Shown piece by piece: positions 47,559-57,500 of a stretch of 64,000 nucleotides of DNA. Made by a program: the position numbers and the translations under genes. This DNA comes from Dictyobacter aurantiacus. GTDB taxonomy: Bacteria; Chloroflexota; Ktedonobacteria; Ktedonobacterales; Ktedonobacteraceae. Numbering within the stretch: position 1 is the first letter of the stretch; every line of letters starts with the position of its first letter. The stretch is from positions 2,666,001 to 2,730,000 of the forward strand of contig NZ_BIFQ01000001.1 of assembly GCF_003967515.1 (NCBI RefSeq). The letters are read 5' to 3'. The notes under the pieces were generated by a model, which ran no database searches, was not told the DNA's origin, and saw only the letters and a list, made by a program, of their open reading frames with translations.

Positions 47559-49211
47559 TTACATCATTCCCATGCCGCCCATGCCGGGCATGCCACCCAT
47601 GCCTGGGGCGCCACCAGCAGCGGCTGCGGGATTCTCCTCAGGGATGTCGCTGATCAGGGTGTCGGTCGAGAGCACCATGCTGGCGATGCTGACGGCGTTC
47701 TGCAGGGCGGAACGGGTCACCTTCACCGGATCGATGATGCCGGCTTTGACCATGTCGACATATTCGTTGGTGAGGGCGTTGAAGCCATAGCCACGGGGAT
47801 TGTTGAGCACACCGGCTACGACGACGGCGCCGTCTTTACCAGCGTTGTGCGCGATCTGGCGCAGTGGCTCCTCAAGGGCGCGGCGCAGGATGTTGACGCC
47901 GGTCGCCTCGTCACCAGGCTGGGCCTGCACATTGTCCAGGGCCGAGATGGCCGATACCAGAACGGAACCACCACCAGGGACGATACCCTCTTCAATGGCG
48001 GCACGTGTGGCGGAGAGGGCGTCCTCAACGCGGTGCTTCTTCTCTTTCATCTCTACTTCCGTGGCGGCACCAACGCGGATCACGCCAACACCACCGGCCA
48101 GTTTAGCCAGGCGCTCCTGGAGCTTCTCGCGGTCGTAGTCGCTGGTGGTCTCGTTGATGAGCGTGCGGATCTGGCCGATGCGGGCCTGGATGGCAGCGTG
48201 GTCACCGGAACCCTCAACAATGGTGGTGTTCTCTTTGTTGGCCGTGACGGTGCGGGCGGTACCAAGGTCCTGCAGCGTGGCGTTCTCCAGCTTCAGACCG
48301 GTCTTCTCGGTGATAACCGTGGCACCGGTCAGGATGGCGATATCTTCCAGCATGGCCTCGCGGCGATCACCGAAGCCCGGAGCCTTGACGCCCAGGACGT
48401 TGAAGGCACCGCGCATCTTGTTGACAACCAGGGTGGCCAGAGCCTCACCGTCGATGTCCTCGCCGATGATTACCAGGTCCTTGCGGCCGGTCTGCAGAAC
48501 GGCTTCCAGGATGGGCAGGATGTCAGCGATGGCGCTGATCTTTTTGTCGGTGATGAGGATATAGGGATCGGCCAATTCAGCCACTGTGTGCTCGGCATTG
48601 GTCGCCATGTAGGGCGAGATGAAGCCACGGTCGAACTGCATGCCTTCGGTGTATTCTTTCTCAGTGGTGATACCACGGCCCTCTTCGACTGTGATGACGC
48701 CGTCTTTACCGACTTTCTCCATCACTTCGGCGATCAGGTTGCCGATCTCGGCATCGCCAGCGGAGATTGCCGCTACCTGGGCGATCTCTTCGCGGGTCTC
48801 GACGGGCTTGGCCTGGGATTTGATCTCGGCGATAACGGCCTCGACGCCCTTCTCTAAACCACGGCGCAGAATCATCGGGTTCGCACCAGCCGCCAGGTTC
48901 TTCAAACCTTCGTTGACGACCGCATGAGCCAGCACGGTTGCTGTGGTGGTGCCATCACCGGCGACGTCGTTGGTCTTGGTCGCGGCCTCTTTTAAGAGCT
49001 GGGCACCCATGTTCTCAAATGCATCAGGTAGCTCAATTTCGCGAGCGATGCTGACACCATCGTTCGTGATTGTGGGAGCGCCAAACTTTTTGTCTAGCAC
49101 CACATTGCGCCCCTTGGGTCCAATTGTTACGCGGACCGCGTTAGCTACCGTATCCATTCCCTTTTTAAGGGAGTAGCGCGCCTTCTCATCAAACTGTACT
49201 CGTTTTGCCAC
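47559..49211 (-). CDS. groEL: Chaperonin GroEL (60 kDa)
   Basis: 550 residues, full length. Conserved: [25 protein letters not shown] split over the apical-equatorial start, [11 protein letters not shown], the equatorial ATP site residues, and the flexible GGM-repeat tail ([12 protein letters not shown]). It forms the double ring that folds proteins with GroES. The start codon is GTG at 49211 with AGGAG 8 nt upstream. It follows groES by 40 nt in one operon under the CIRCE element. Confidence 0.98.
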   Translation of the reverse strand: MAKRVQFDEKARYSLKKGMDTVANAVRVTIGPKGRNVVLDKKFGAPTITNDGVSIAREIELPDAFENMGAQLLKEAATKTNDVAGDGTTTATVLAHAVVNEGLKNLAAGANPMILRRGLEKGVEAVIAEIKSQAKPVETREEIAQVAAISAGDAEIGNLIAEVMEKVGKDGVITVEEGRGITTEKEYTEGMQFDRGFISPYMATNAEHTVAELADPYILITDKKISAIADILPILEAVLQTGRKDLVIIGEDIDGEALATLVVNKMRGAFNVLGVKAPGFGDRREAMLEDIAILTGATVITEKTGLKLENATLQDLGTARTVTANKENTTIVEGSGDHAAIQARIGQIRTLINETTSDYDREKLQERLAKLAGGVGVIRVGAATEVEMKEKKHRVEDALSATRAAIEEGIVPGGGSVLVSAISALDNVQAQPGDEATGVNILRRALEEPLRQIAHNAGKDGAVVVAGVLNNPRGYGFNALTNEYVDMVKAGIIDPVKVTRSALQNAVSIASMVLSTDTLISDIPEENPAAAAGGAPGMGGMPGMGGMGMM

Positions 49212-49251
49212 GAAATTTACTCCTCTGATACAACCTAACTAAAACAATAAC

Positions 49252-49545
49252 CTATTCCACAATTCCCATGATGTCGCTCTCGCGGAGGATCAAATACTCC
49301 TGGCCGTCGATCTTGATTTCGGTTCCGGCATATTTCGCGAATAATACGCGCTGCCCAACCTGTACCTCGGGCGCTGTGCGCTTGCCATTATCCAGGATCT
49401 TGCCGGGGCCGACTGCCAGGATCTCACCCTCTTGAGGCTTCTCTTTCGCTGTATCTGGCAGTACAATACCACTGCGCGTGACTGTCTCACGGGCCAGGCC
49501 CTTGACTACCACGCGATCACCAAGTGGCTGAAGCTTTGTTGACAT
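49252..49545 (-). CDS. groES: Co-chaperonin GroES (10 kDa)
   Basis: 97 residues, normal length, with the family start [10 protein letters not shown], the mobile loop around [18 protein letters not shown], and [20 protein letters not shown] near the end. It caps the GroEL ring. GGAGG lies upstream of the ATG. First gene of the heat-shock operon, 68 nt after the CIRCE operator. Confidence 0.98.
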   Translation of the reverse strand: MSTKLQPLGDRVVVKGLARETVTRSGIVLPDTAKEKPQEGEILAVGPGKILDNGKRTAPEVQVGQRVLFAKYAGTEIKIDGQEYLILRESDIMGIVE

Positions 49546-49612
49546 ACTCCATGTCCTCCCTGTTCAGTGTGTATATGTGCAAGAATGTCGTGTCTTCACG
49601 ACCTTCTACAAT

Positions 49613-49639
49613 TTAGCACTCTAATTGAGAGAGTGCGAA
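49613..49639 (-). promoter_or_regulatory. CIRCE operator (HrcA binding site) of groES-groEL
   Basis: TTAGCACTC, nine spacer bases, then GAGTGCGAA. This matches the TTAGCACTC-N9-GAGTGCTAA consensus except for one base. It lies between the promoter and groES, so heat-shock control by the HrcA repressor is expected; hrcA itself is not in the window. Confidence 0.92.
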
Positions 49640-49647
49640 CCGGCTAT

Positions 49648-49676
49648 ATAATACAACATAGGTGCCCAATTCGCAA
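49648..49676 (-). promoter_or_regulatory. Promoter of groES-groEL
   Basis: On the minus strand TTGCGA, 17-nt spacer, TATTAT. The transcription start would fall within or just before the CIRCE element, the usual layout. Confidence 0.75.
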
Positions 49677-49707
49677 GAGGATGAGCATGCAATTATGGCC
49701 TTTGCTC

Positions 49708-49736
49708 TTCACTTCTGACTATACAAGTGCTATACT
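49708..49736 (+). promoter_or_regulatory. Putative promoter of the Ser/Thr kinase gene
   Basis: TTCACT, 17-nt spacer, TATACT preceded by TGC. The predicted leader is about 110 nt. Divergent from the groES promoter, 30 bp apart. Confidence 0.45.
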
Positions 49737-49854
49737 GCACATAGCATGTAGTTATGTACAGCCTTTCCAGTATGCTGAAAATCATTCTTGCCACACCCAG
49801 TCACAAGCATTTGATATGTAGTTTGTTTCACTACAAACTGCCACCACAATTCTC

Positions 49855-52317
49855 ATGAACGAACAACATGGTTTCCTTGCGGAAAGCAAGCGTCCTAAAA
49901 AGGAAGAGGCACCCAACCTGCAGAAATTCGGAAATTACGACCTGGTTCGCCGCATCGATGTCGGCGGGATGGGCGAGGTCTACCTGGCCCATCAGCGCAC
50001 AGCCTTTGGCCGAGAGGTCGCGGTAAAAATTATTCGTTCAGATCTGGTGAACGATGCCAGAGCCCGCCAGCGCTTTTTGCGCGAGGCTGAGGTCGCCTCT
50101 TACCTGAAACACGATCATATCCTGCCCCTGCTAGAGTTTGGTGAGGAGCAGGGGCGCCTGTTTATTGTCACTCCTTATATTAAGGATGGCACACTTGCCC
50201 AGCGCCTTGCGCTCGGTGCGCTGCCGGTCTCCGAGGTGTACGAGCTGTTTAGCGCGCTCTGCCGGGCGGTCTCTTATCTGCATAAACGTGGCATTGTGCA
50301 TCGTGACCTGAAGCCATCCAATATCCTGCTGGATAAAGAAGAAGATAGCGGTCGCGTCTATGTGCGCCTGATCGATTTCGGCATCGCTTCTTCACAGGGT
50401 TCGCCGACCAGTGGAGCTCTGCCATCTGGCGAGCGCGAGTTTGGGACCGCCGATTACGTGGCGCCCGAACGCCTGCGGGGCGTCTCGGCACCGAGTAACG
50501 ATATCTATTCGCTGGGTGTGATTCTGCATGTGATGCTGACGGGCACGCTTCCACGCGCGGATGTGCCCTCCAACCTGCCTTTTCCCCTGACCAGCGTTAT
50601 CGATCGCTGCCTGGATGTTGATCCAGATGATCGTTTCACCAGTGTGGACGATCTTTTGTTGGCCTTTGAGCATGCCTATAAGTCTTTGACGACCGCCCAG
50701 CAGATGCAGCCCGCCTCTCCTCTGCCGGTTGAAAGCGCCGCGCCCGCTCTGGATGAGGTGATCGTCCCAATGGATGAAGATGATGAGTCGAGCGCCGTCC
50801 CTCTCGATGAGCAGGTGGCGGAGCCGCCCTCGCGCCCATCTTTGCGGACCGGAAGAGCGTCTCCAACGTCGCGACCTCCTCTGCGCGCTAGCGCGGTAGA
50901 AGGAACGGCCCATATCCCTTCTCGCGCCAGTATGGGCTCAGAAGCAGCTTCTCGCTCCCCTGTGCGCAGGGATATGAGAGATATCGAGGATCAGCCGACG
51001 TCGCGACCCCCTGTGCGCAGGGATATGAGAGATATCGAGGATCAGCCGACGGCACGCCCGGTTCGGCGCCTGGCTTCGGGTGAGCATGCTCCGCTGAGAC
51101 GTCAGGTGCGGCGCTCCGATAGCGGCGAGCAGAAAGTCGTGCTGGCCTCCTCGGCGGCCGACTCTCGTCCCCCGCTACGCCCGCGTGGGGCTTCCGATCC
51201 CTCTCTGACGCGCGGTACGGTGTTGCCACATGTGCCGCAGCGCGGAGACGACTTTAGCAACGTTGATTACGATGCCCCGACTACCGAGCTCGATCCGAAG
51301 CATCTCTCAGCGCGTAATAAATCAGCTTCGGTGGATAAATATGCCCAGTTGCAGACCCGTAAGCCGGCATCTGCGCCGAAGAAGGCGAAGCGCCGTCGTG
51401 CCTCGCCGCTTATCATCATCTCCATATTTATTATCGCTATTTTAGTGGTGCTCGGAGGCATTGTGAGCCTCATTGTCCAGGCGTCGATTACGGCTGACGT
51501 GACCATCTCTCCCAAAGTTCAGACGGTCAGTAGCGTCTTTACCTTTATTGCCCGGCCCGGCGTCAAAACTGCTGATACCGCCCATGGCGTGATCCCGGCC
51601 AGCGTGCTGACCAGCTCTAAGCAGAGCTCTATCGATGGACGCCCCACTGGCGTGAGCGGGTGCGTGCTGGGGATCTTCGAATGTAAAGAGACGGTGTCGC
51701 TGGTCGATATCAGTGTTCTGTCGGCCCGATTGCGCCCGACCTTGAAGCAACAGATCGCGCAGGATCTGCATAAGCAGGCCCAGCAATCCGGAGTGACTAC
51801 CGTGGGAGATATCTTCTACGCCGATGGATCAATCACGTCTAACCCGACTGTTGGCACCACCAGTAAGACCATGACAGTGACGATGACGGAACAGGGGAGC
51901 ATTGAATACTTGAAGCAGGCGGATGTGCAGAATCTGGCTCTGCAGATGTTGAAGCGCAAGGTGAGTGGCAACTATGCGTTGATCGATACAAAGACCCGTG
52001 TTGGTCAGCCGGTGGTCCAGAGCGTTAGCTCCAATGGCGATATCAAGGTCTCCATCGCCGCCTCCGGCATCTCACGCTATCAGATTTCTGATTCTGAGAT
52101 GAACTCGATCAAGAATCATATCAAGGGTATGAACTTGAAGCAGGCCCGGACCACTATCCTGAAAGATGCGAATCTGGACCCCACCACGCTCTCGGTTCGT
52201 ATGTCCTACGGCGATACGGTCCCGACCAATGTCCAGCAAATTAAGATTACCCTCTTGAATCCAACCAACCTGCCCGACAGCCCGCTGCCTGCGGTCCCTA
52301 AACCCTCCGGCACATAA
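49855..52317 (+). CDS. Membrane Ser/Thr protein kinase with a baseplate-J-like ectodomain
   Basis: 820 residues. Residues ~25-290 form a Hanks-type kinase: GGMGEVYLA, Lys in VAVKII, HRDLKPSNILL and DFGIAS, with an APE-like APERLRG. A ~220-residue Arg/Ser/Pro-rich juxtamembrane region contains two copies of RDMRDIEDQPT. One membrane helix follows (~520-545), then ~275 extracellular residues without PASTA repeats. Their pattern (DVTISPKVQTV, GVSGCVLGIFECKETV, MTEQGSIEYL) resembles membrane-linked baseplate J-like domains seen in Chloroflexota; this is a tentative match. There is no clear ribosome-binding site before 49855. The ligand is unknown. Confidence 0.88.
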   Translation: MNEQHGFLAESKRPKKEEAPNLQKFGNYDLVRRIDVGGMGEVYLAHQRTAFGREVAVKIIRSDLVNDARARQRFLREAEVASYLKHDHILPLLEFGEEQGRLFIVTPYIKDGTLAQRLALGALPVSEVYELFSALCRAVSYLHKRGIVHRDLKPSNILLDKEEDSGRVYVRLIDFGIASSQGSPTSGALPSGEREFGTADYVAPERLRGVSAPSNDIYSLGVILHVMLTGTLPRADVPSNLPFPLTSVIDRCLDVDPDDRFTSVDDLLLAFEHAYKSLTTAQQMQPASPLPVESAAPALDEVIVPMDEDDESSAVPLDEQVAEPPSRPSLRTGRASPTSRPPLRASAVEGTAHIPSRASMGSEAASRSPVRRDMRDIEDQPTSRPPVRRDMRDIEDQPTARPVRRLASGEHAPLRRQVRRSDSGEQKVVLASSAADSRPPLRPRGASDPSLTRGTVLPHVPQRGDDFSNVDYDAPTTELDPKHLSARNKSASVDKYAQLQTRKPASAPKKAKRRRASPLIIISIFIIAILVVLGGIVSLIVQASITADVTISPKVQTVSSVFTFIARPGVKTADTAHGVIPASVLTSSKQSSIDGRPTGVSGCVLGIFECKETVSLVDISVLSARLRPTLKQQIAQDLHKQAQQSGVTTVGDIFYADGSITSNPTVGTTSKTMTVTMTEQGSIEYLKQADVQNLALQMLKRKVSGNYALIDTKTRVGQPVVQSVSSNGDIKVSIAASGISRYQISDSEMNSIKNHIKGMNLKQARTTILKDANLDPTTLSVRMSYGDTVPTNVQQIKITLLNPTNLPDSPLPAVPKPSGT
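50957..51051 (+). repeat. 44-bp direct repeat inside the kinase gene
   Basis: 50957-51000 and 51008-51051 are identical at DNA level with a 51-bp period, encoding two copies of a 17-residue unit. Perfect identity suggests a recent duplication; copy number may vary between strains. Confidence 0.9.
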
Positions 52318-52346
52318 TCTTTTATCTTAACATGCAAGCCCGCCCC

Positions 52347-52408
52347 CCGTAGGTGCCGGGCTTGCCCCGGCTTTTCGGGCTTGCCCCGGCTTGGGCTTGC
52401 CCCGGCTT
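52347..52408. repeat. Dispersed GCCGGG hairpin element with tandem half-units at a convergent gene end
   Basis: GTAGGTGCCGGGCTTGCCCCGGCTT followed by two further iterations of GGGCTTGCCCCGGCTT fills the gap between the kinase stop (52317) and the recX stop (52407-52409), overlapping the latter. It is the reverse complement of the module in the nuo operon repeats and related to 15177-15202. Confidence 0.75.
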
Positions 52409-53072
52409 ATGATGAAAAATCCTCATCGTCTTCAACCGGCTCCTGGGACGACTCTTCCCAGAGCTGTTGTACCACGCGTTTGGTCACCTCATAGCTAAAG
52501 CCGCGCCGCTGCAAAAACGGTCCTAGTTTGGTGCGAAAGGCGTTATAATCCATGTTCGGTTGGCGCAGCAGCGACAGCGCCTTCTTGCGACCGGCGCGTA
52601 GCGCCAGTTCCTCATCCTGTTCGCCCGTCACCACCTCATCGATGACCTCGCGCTTCACACCCTTCATTTTCAACTCATTCTTAATCGCCTGCGCACCCTT
52701 CGGCCGAAAACGTTCGCGTGACTCAATCCAGAACGAAGCAAACGACTCATCATTGATCAGATCAAGCTGATTGAGTCGCTCGATCACCGCGTCAACCAAT
52801 TCTGGGGGAGTCTGCTTCTGTTTAAGATAGCGCCGCACCTCCTCGCGGCTGCGCGGCCGAAAAGAAAGATAGTTCATAGCCCGGTCAACCGCCTTCTGTA
52901 GTGCCTCCTCCTCTTCCAACTGCTGCACCTGGGCTGGTGTCAGTTCCTGGCCGAGTCGCAGCCCCATCTTCAGCACAATCAGCGTATTCACCCCCATCAA
53001 AAAATGCTCATCTACAAAAATGCTGGTCCGATCCGGATTATTAGCCTGCGGCTGCAACCCCGTAATACGCAT
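52407..53072 (-). CDS. recX: Regulatory protein RecX
   Basis: 221 residues. RecX binds RecA filaments and limits recombination. Three-helix repeats are visible: AMNYLSFRPRSREEVRRYL, DESFASFWIESRERFRPKGAQAIKNEL and a third near LGPFLQRRGFSYEVTKRVVQQLW. The N-terminal ~60 residues form a beta-rich lead, as in many RecX. AGGAG lies 8 nt before the ATG. recA is not in this window. Confidence 0.93.
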   Translation of the reverse strand: MRITGLQPQANNPDRTSIFVDEHFLMGVNTLIVLKMGLRLGQELTPAQVQQLEEEEALQKAVDRAMNYLSFRPRSREEVRRYLKQKQTPPELVDAVIERLNQLDLINDESFASFWIESRERFRPKGAQAIKNELKMKGVKREVIDEVVTGEQDEELALRAGRKKALSLLRQPNMDYNAFRTKLGPFLQRRGFSYEVTKRVVQQLWEESSQEPVEDDEDFSS

Positions 53073-53132
53073 CTGTATACTCCTCTCTCTTCCTACTCTA
53101 TTCTAACTTACTCCCTTCTAAAAGGAAATCGC

Positions 53133-53180
53133 TCCAAAGCGGGAGGTGCAGGAAGGCGGCCAGCCCTCCTGCACCCCTTA
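53133..53180. repeat. Short modular GC-rich hairpin repeat upstream of recX
   Basis: AAAGCGGGAGGTGCAGGA start and a GGAAGGCGG...CCCTCCTG stem, a truncated member of the family at 26.2 and 27.8 kb. It lies 60 nt from the recX start and next to the palindrome at 53189-53244. Confidence 0.65.
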
Positions 53181-53188
53181 AAAGGCAA

Positions 53189-53244
53189 AATAGATGTGAA
53201 ACAGAAGACCCGCTGGCCAGCGGGTCTTCTGTTTCACATCTATT
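53189..53244. repeat. 56-bp perfect loopless palindrome
   Basis: 28-bp arms meet at CTGGCCAG. It lies between recX's start and panD's end (198 nt away), both on the minus strand. No T-tract. Confidence 0.93.
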
Positions 53245-53384
53245 CAATATAACTTTTTAAGTTTACTTCATTTCCTCTATGTATCACAGAAAGGGCATAA
53301 ATATACACTCTTAGATGTGGTTTTTGGGGAATGCAGATACCAGGGTGAGGAAAAAGTATACTAACTAACGTTTGTTAGGCGAGA

Positions 53385-53441
53385 GGTAAGTAGCAATTCA
53401 TTCAACCCGGCAGGCCGAATGAACTAGACTACTCGAAGCTC
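53385..53441 (-). terminator. Imperfect long hairpin immediately after panD
   Basis: On the minus strand AGTAG...TTCATTC pairs with GAATGAA...CTACT around GGCC-TGC-GGGT, with internal bulges. It adjoins the panD stop codon and looks like a decayed version of the perfect palindromes; weak T-tract. The stretch 53245-53384 holds nothing I recognise. Confidence 0.4.
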
Positions 53442-53870
53442 CTATGAGAGGGCAACTTCAACTTCTGGTGCCAATTGATCATCAAATTCTGGCAGCATTT
53501 CGATCAGGGGTACATCTTTTTTCTCGGTCAGGCGATTCTCATCGTCCACAAAGGCGATCTGTGGTACCAGGCTACGAATCTCTTCATCGGTATATTGAGC
53601 ATAACTGATGATAATGACTTTATCGCCCTCGGCGGTCAGGCGTGCAGCTGCACCGTTCAAACAAATGACTCCGGAACCACGAGCACCCGCGATAGTGTAA
53701 GTTTCCAGGCGTGAACCATTGTTGATATTTACCACTTGCACTTTTTCATAGGGGTAAATGTTCGCTGCATCCAGCAGGTCCTGATCAATCGTGATACTGC
53801 CGATGTAGTTCAGATTGGCCTGGGTAACAGTGGCGCGATGGATCTTCCCTTTGCACATGGTACGTTGCAT
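53442..53870 (-). CDS. panD: Aspartate 1-decarboxylase (proenzyme)
   Basis: 142 residues. PanD makes beta-alanine for pantothenate and CoA from aspartate and matures by self-cleavage at Gly-Ser; the site is YIGSITID, with the preceding [10 protein letters not shown]. The start [13 protein letters not shown] matches the family N-terminus. AAAGGAA lies upstream. The C-terminal ~20 acidic residues exceed the ~125-residue norm. No other pantothenate genes are nearby. Confidence 0.96.
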   Translation of the reverse strand: MQRTMCKGKIHRATVTQANLNYIGSITIDQDLLDAANIYPYEKVQVVNINNGSRLETYTIAGARGSGVICLNGAAARLTAEGDKVIIISYAQYTDEEIRSLVPQIAFVDDENRLTEKKDVPLIEMLPEFDDQLAPEVEVALS

Positions 53871-54038
53871 AAGTGTAACGGTTCCTTTCCCGTAATAGAA
53901 TAACTAAAAACTAGTGGAGATATACCTAAAATTGTTATCCGTTTTTACTCCACCTAATAATATTAAACGACATTGGGGCCAATTTGGAAACAGTATAGGA
54001 ACAAGGTAACGGTATATGGGAAATAGTACTGCCTTGTT

Positions 54039-54341
54039 TTATTCTGTCTGCTCTGTTTCGCTATGCGTGTTGTGCGCTTCCTGATTTTCTACCGCTGCCC
54101 CTAGAAGCACCAGGAGGCCCATAGCATAGGCTTCAGATACCGTCTGGGCATCATACATGCTTTCCCTCATCATCAGGCGGTAGTGGCATTTCCAGCGCCT
54201 GGCGGGCCATTCCGCCAGCTTGATCAGGGTATAGGTCGTGGTATGCTGTTCCAGGGCCTGGCGTAGCGCTACCTCATCAAACTGCGTGATACGATACCCC
54301 GCGAGTCGCTGCTGCAACTCCTCTGGCAGTTCTGTAGTCAT
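54039..54341 (-). CDS. Small protein of unknown function
   Basis: 100 residues, soluble, helical (LPEELQQRLAGYRITQFDEVALRQALEQ), with a mildly hydrophobic stretch AYAMGLLVLLGAAVE near the C-terminus and a Glu/Thr-rich tail. AAAGGGA lies before the ATG at 54341. I do not recognise it. It stands alone upstream of panD, 168 nt away on the same strand. Confidence 0.6.
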   Translation of the reverse strand: MTTELPEELQQRLAGYRITQFDEVALRQALEQHTTTYTLIKLAEWPARRWKCHYRLMMRESMYDAQTVSEAYAMGLLVLLGAAVENQEAHNTHSETEQTE

Positions 54342-54489
54342 GCAGTCCCTTTTATCCTCTCTCTATGTGCCGCGCCCGCTATTCAGGCCTCTGGCCGACA
54401 TGCTGGCTAGATTCATTGCCTGCTTCTGGAGCTATATATAAATTATACGTTCCATGTTGCCGGTGTACAAGGCTAGCGCTAGAATGCGA

Positions 54490-54535
54490 GAAAAAGCAGG
54501 ACCCTTGGGGAAATCCCCGGGGGTCCTGCTTTTTC
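54490..54535. repeat. Inverted repeat (22-bp arms, 2-nt loop, two T-G positions)
   Basis: Arms 54490-54511 and 54514-54535. Two positions are T on the left opposite G on the right, so pairing is complete only in plus-strand RNA. It lies 28 nt after the end of the minus-strand gene 54564-58109, the opposite strand from that preference. Confidence 0.85.
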
Positions 54536-54563
54536 AAGTGCTCCGTGAGGAGCGCGGCCGTGA

Positions 54564-57500
54564 TTAACGGGTTCCTACTGCGAAGATGTGAATGTGATTG
54601 TTGTTCGGCAAGGTTACGCTGACCACCGGGAGATTCTGGCGCAGCCCCACCTCTATATAGTAGACATAGTTTTTGACGTATGCCCGGCCACCCGAGAAGT
54701 TACGGTAGGCCTGGGTGGTCGCGATCGTGTTGCCCGACGAAAGCTGCTGCGTGCCGCCGACCAGCGTCCAGTCACTGAAGTTCACGGTATCCTGTTCGGT
54801 GGTGCCGTTCGCATACGTGATGGTGATGGTGCCGCTGGTTGGTCCTCCGTGAGCGCTTGCCAGGAAGGCCAGTGACGTGGCTCCATTGACCGCGTTAACC
54901 GGAACTACCTGGCCAGTGGCCGCGTAGTTGTTGTTCTGGGCGATACCGCCGGGCCAGATGAAGCTGGTGGAATTGTACGTAAAGACGCTACCAGGGGCCA
55001 GACCTGATTGTTTCAGAGCCTGGGCTGAGTAGCTGTACTTACCGTCCAGCGAAGTGATGCCAGGATGGTTATCGTCGGTGGTACCCGCGTTATTGGCGCT
55101 GACCGGGGTAAAGGGTGCACTGCTCTTGGTCGTAATCGAGAAGATGTGCATCTGTCCACCGGTGGTGTCGCTGGGCAGTGTCACGCTCTTGATCGTCTTG
55201 CCAGCCGCCAGGCCAATTTCGGTGTAGAAGACGAAGTTGTTGAGCGTCTGATGACCACCCGAGAAGTTGCGATACGGCATGGAGACCGCGATTTGGACGC
55301 CCGGGAATAAAGATTCATTGCCCGCGCTGAGCGTCCAGTCATTGAAGCGGAGCGGCGCCTGTGCCGTTGTGCCATCATCATAGGTGATGGTGGCGGTACC
55401 CCTTGAGTCACCATTGGTGGCCGCTCCCAGGAAGGCCAGGGTTTGAGCATTGCTGACTGGCGTGACTGGAATGATCTGTCCATTGGCGATATAGTTGTTG
55501 TTCTGGCCCGCGTCAGCTACTGGCCAGGTGAAGGTGCCACCATAAGCGTTGACGGAAACACCAGGGATTAGACCCTGCATCTGCGATGCCTGGAATGAGT
55601 AGCTGTATTTGCCGTCCAGGTTGCCGACTGTGAGATTGTTGTCATCGGTCGCACCGGCGTTGTTGTAAGGTACAGCTGGCACCGGTGTGGTTGGCGTGGG
55701 ACCCTCTTTGGTGGCGACGGCGAAGACGTGCATGGCACCACCGGTAACCTTTGATGGTAACGTGACGCTCTTAACCGCTTTACCAGGCTGGATGGCGACG
55801 TCAGTGTAGAAGACGTAGTTGGTGACCAGCTGGAAGCCATTTGGTGTGTTGCGATATGGCAACGAGGTCAGTGTGCCGTTGCCGAATGAGATCGGCGATT
55901 TGCCTCCGCCCAGCGTCCAGTCGCTGAAACCCAGGGTAAACGACTGCGTTGTGCCATCAACATAGTTGATGGTCGCTTTACCGTAGCTTGGCCCTCCAGA
56001 TGCCGATCCCAGGAAGCCCAGGATGTTAGCATTTGGTACAGAGTCAACACTCAGAGTTTGACCGGCCGCTACATAGTTGTCAGGCGAGCCAGGTACGGCA
56101 TTAGGCCATGTAAAGACCATGCCAGTCGGATTATAGAAGGTATTGTCACCGGCGTTGATACCCGCGCTACGCAGCAGGTCGTCGGAATAGCTGTTGTGCG
56201 CATTGTCGAAGTTGGCGCTACCAGGATTGGTGTCTGTCGAGATGCCAACGTTATTGAATGCTGGACCGCCTGGAGCTGGCGTTGGCGTAGGTGTAGGCGT
56301 GCCACCCGGTGTCGGGGTGGCTATGGGCGTGCCACCCGGCGTTGGCGTAGGTGTTGGTGTGCCGGAGAACAGACCATAGATGTCCAGCGAGCTCTTCGTG
56401 CCAACAAAAACCTCGCCATTCGCCACAATTGGTGTTGAGAATTTCACATAGGTGCCGCTCGGGCGATCCTGCGATGCATGGGTCTCACTGTTGTAGATTT
56501 CATTGCCTATGTTGGTGGCGTCGTATGCGCGCAACACGGTGGTGAAATCGGTGCCATTGCTGGCTCCTGGTGAGATGCTCCAGAGGATGCCTGTACCCGC
56601 CTGGGTGCCATTGCTGGAGATAACCGGGTTACCACCGGTAAATGGCGAGGTCTCGGGACTGCGTGATGAGTACGGAGCTGTCAGCAAGCCAGTGGTGGTG
56701 CTGAATTTGAAGGCTTTGATGTACTCGCGCGCACCGGCGATGTAGACGTTGCCGTTCCAGTAAGCTGGATTGCTATAGATACCGCCCGTTGTGTTGGGGG
56801 GCAACTCCTGCACAACTTTATCGATGTCGGTGCGGTTACGCTCGGTTGAGGTTGAGGTACAGTTCAGGTTAGGATCATTGGTGAATTTTCCCATTGAGTT
56901 GGGATTGAGTACGTAGATGCGGCCTTCTTTACCACCCTGGATTATTTCTGGTCCCTTAGCCGTTTGCACAAATAGCAAGCCGCCCGAGCCCAGGTCGGCG
57001 TCTGCTTCCTGCAGACACTGCTGGTTGAATGGAGAGAAGTAGTCCAGTACCTTCGACAGGTCCGGCGACAGTTTGACGATGGAATCACCACCGCTGGTGC
57101 CACCTGTATTCAGGGTGAAATCACCGTTGCCGCTGACATAGTAGATGTTGCCACTGGCGTCCGTGGACAGTGGTCCACCGGAAGCCCAGATGCCACCATC
57201 ATTACCGTTGGCGGTGTCGTTATAGATGTGCGTCTGCGTCAGATTGGAGCCATTGTAACTGTAGGAGATGATCCAGCCATGGTATGGACGGAAGTCACAG
57301 AATGATCCAAATGAGATGTATACTTGCCCATTGGCCAGCATCAGAGCGGAACGCTGACGCTCATATTTAGGCTGGAAGGGTACGCGACCATTGGTTGTAG
57401 CTGAGCCGGTTCCAGGAACCGAGCCTGAGATTACCTGGGGGCTGCCGGGTTTCTCATGACCCGTTGTTACGTCGAGAGCGTGTATACGGTAGACCAGGTT

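Noticed and set aside
47409..48857. 482-codon plus-strand open frame
   Set aside because: Antisense to groEL, with His/Gly/Asp-rich composition typical of a frame opposite a conserved gene.
50957..51051. Insertion sequence or transposon footprint
   Set aside because: The duplication is in frame, 51 bp in period, without inverted ends or transposase; a slippage-type duplication is simpler.
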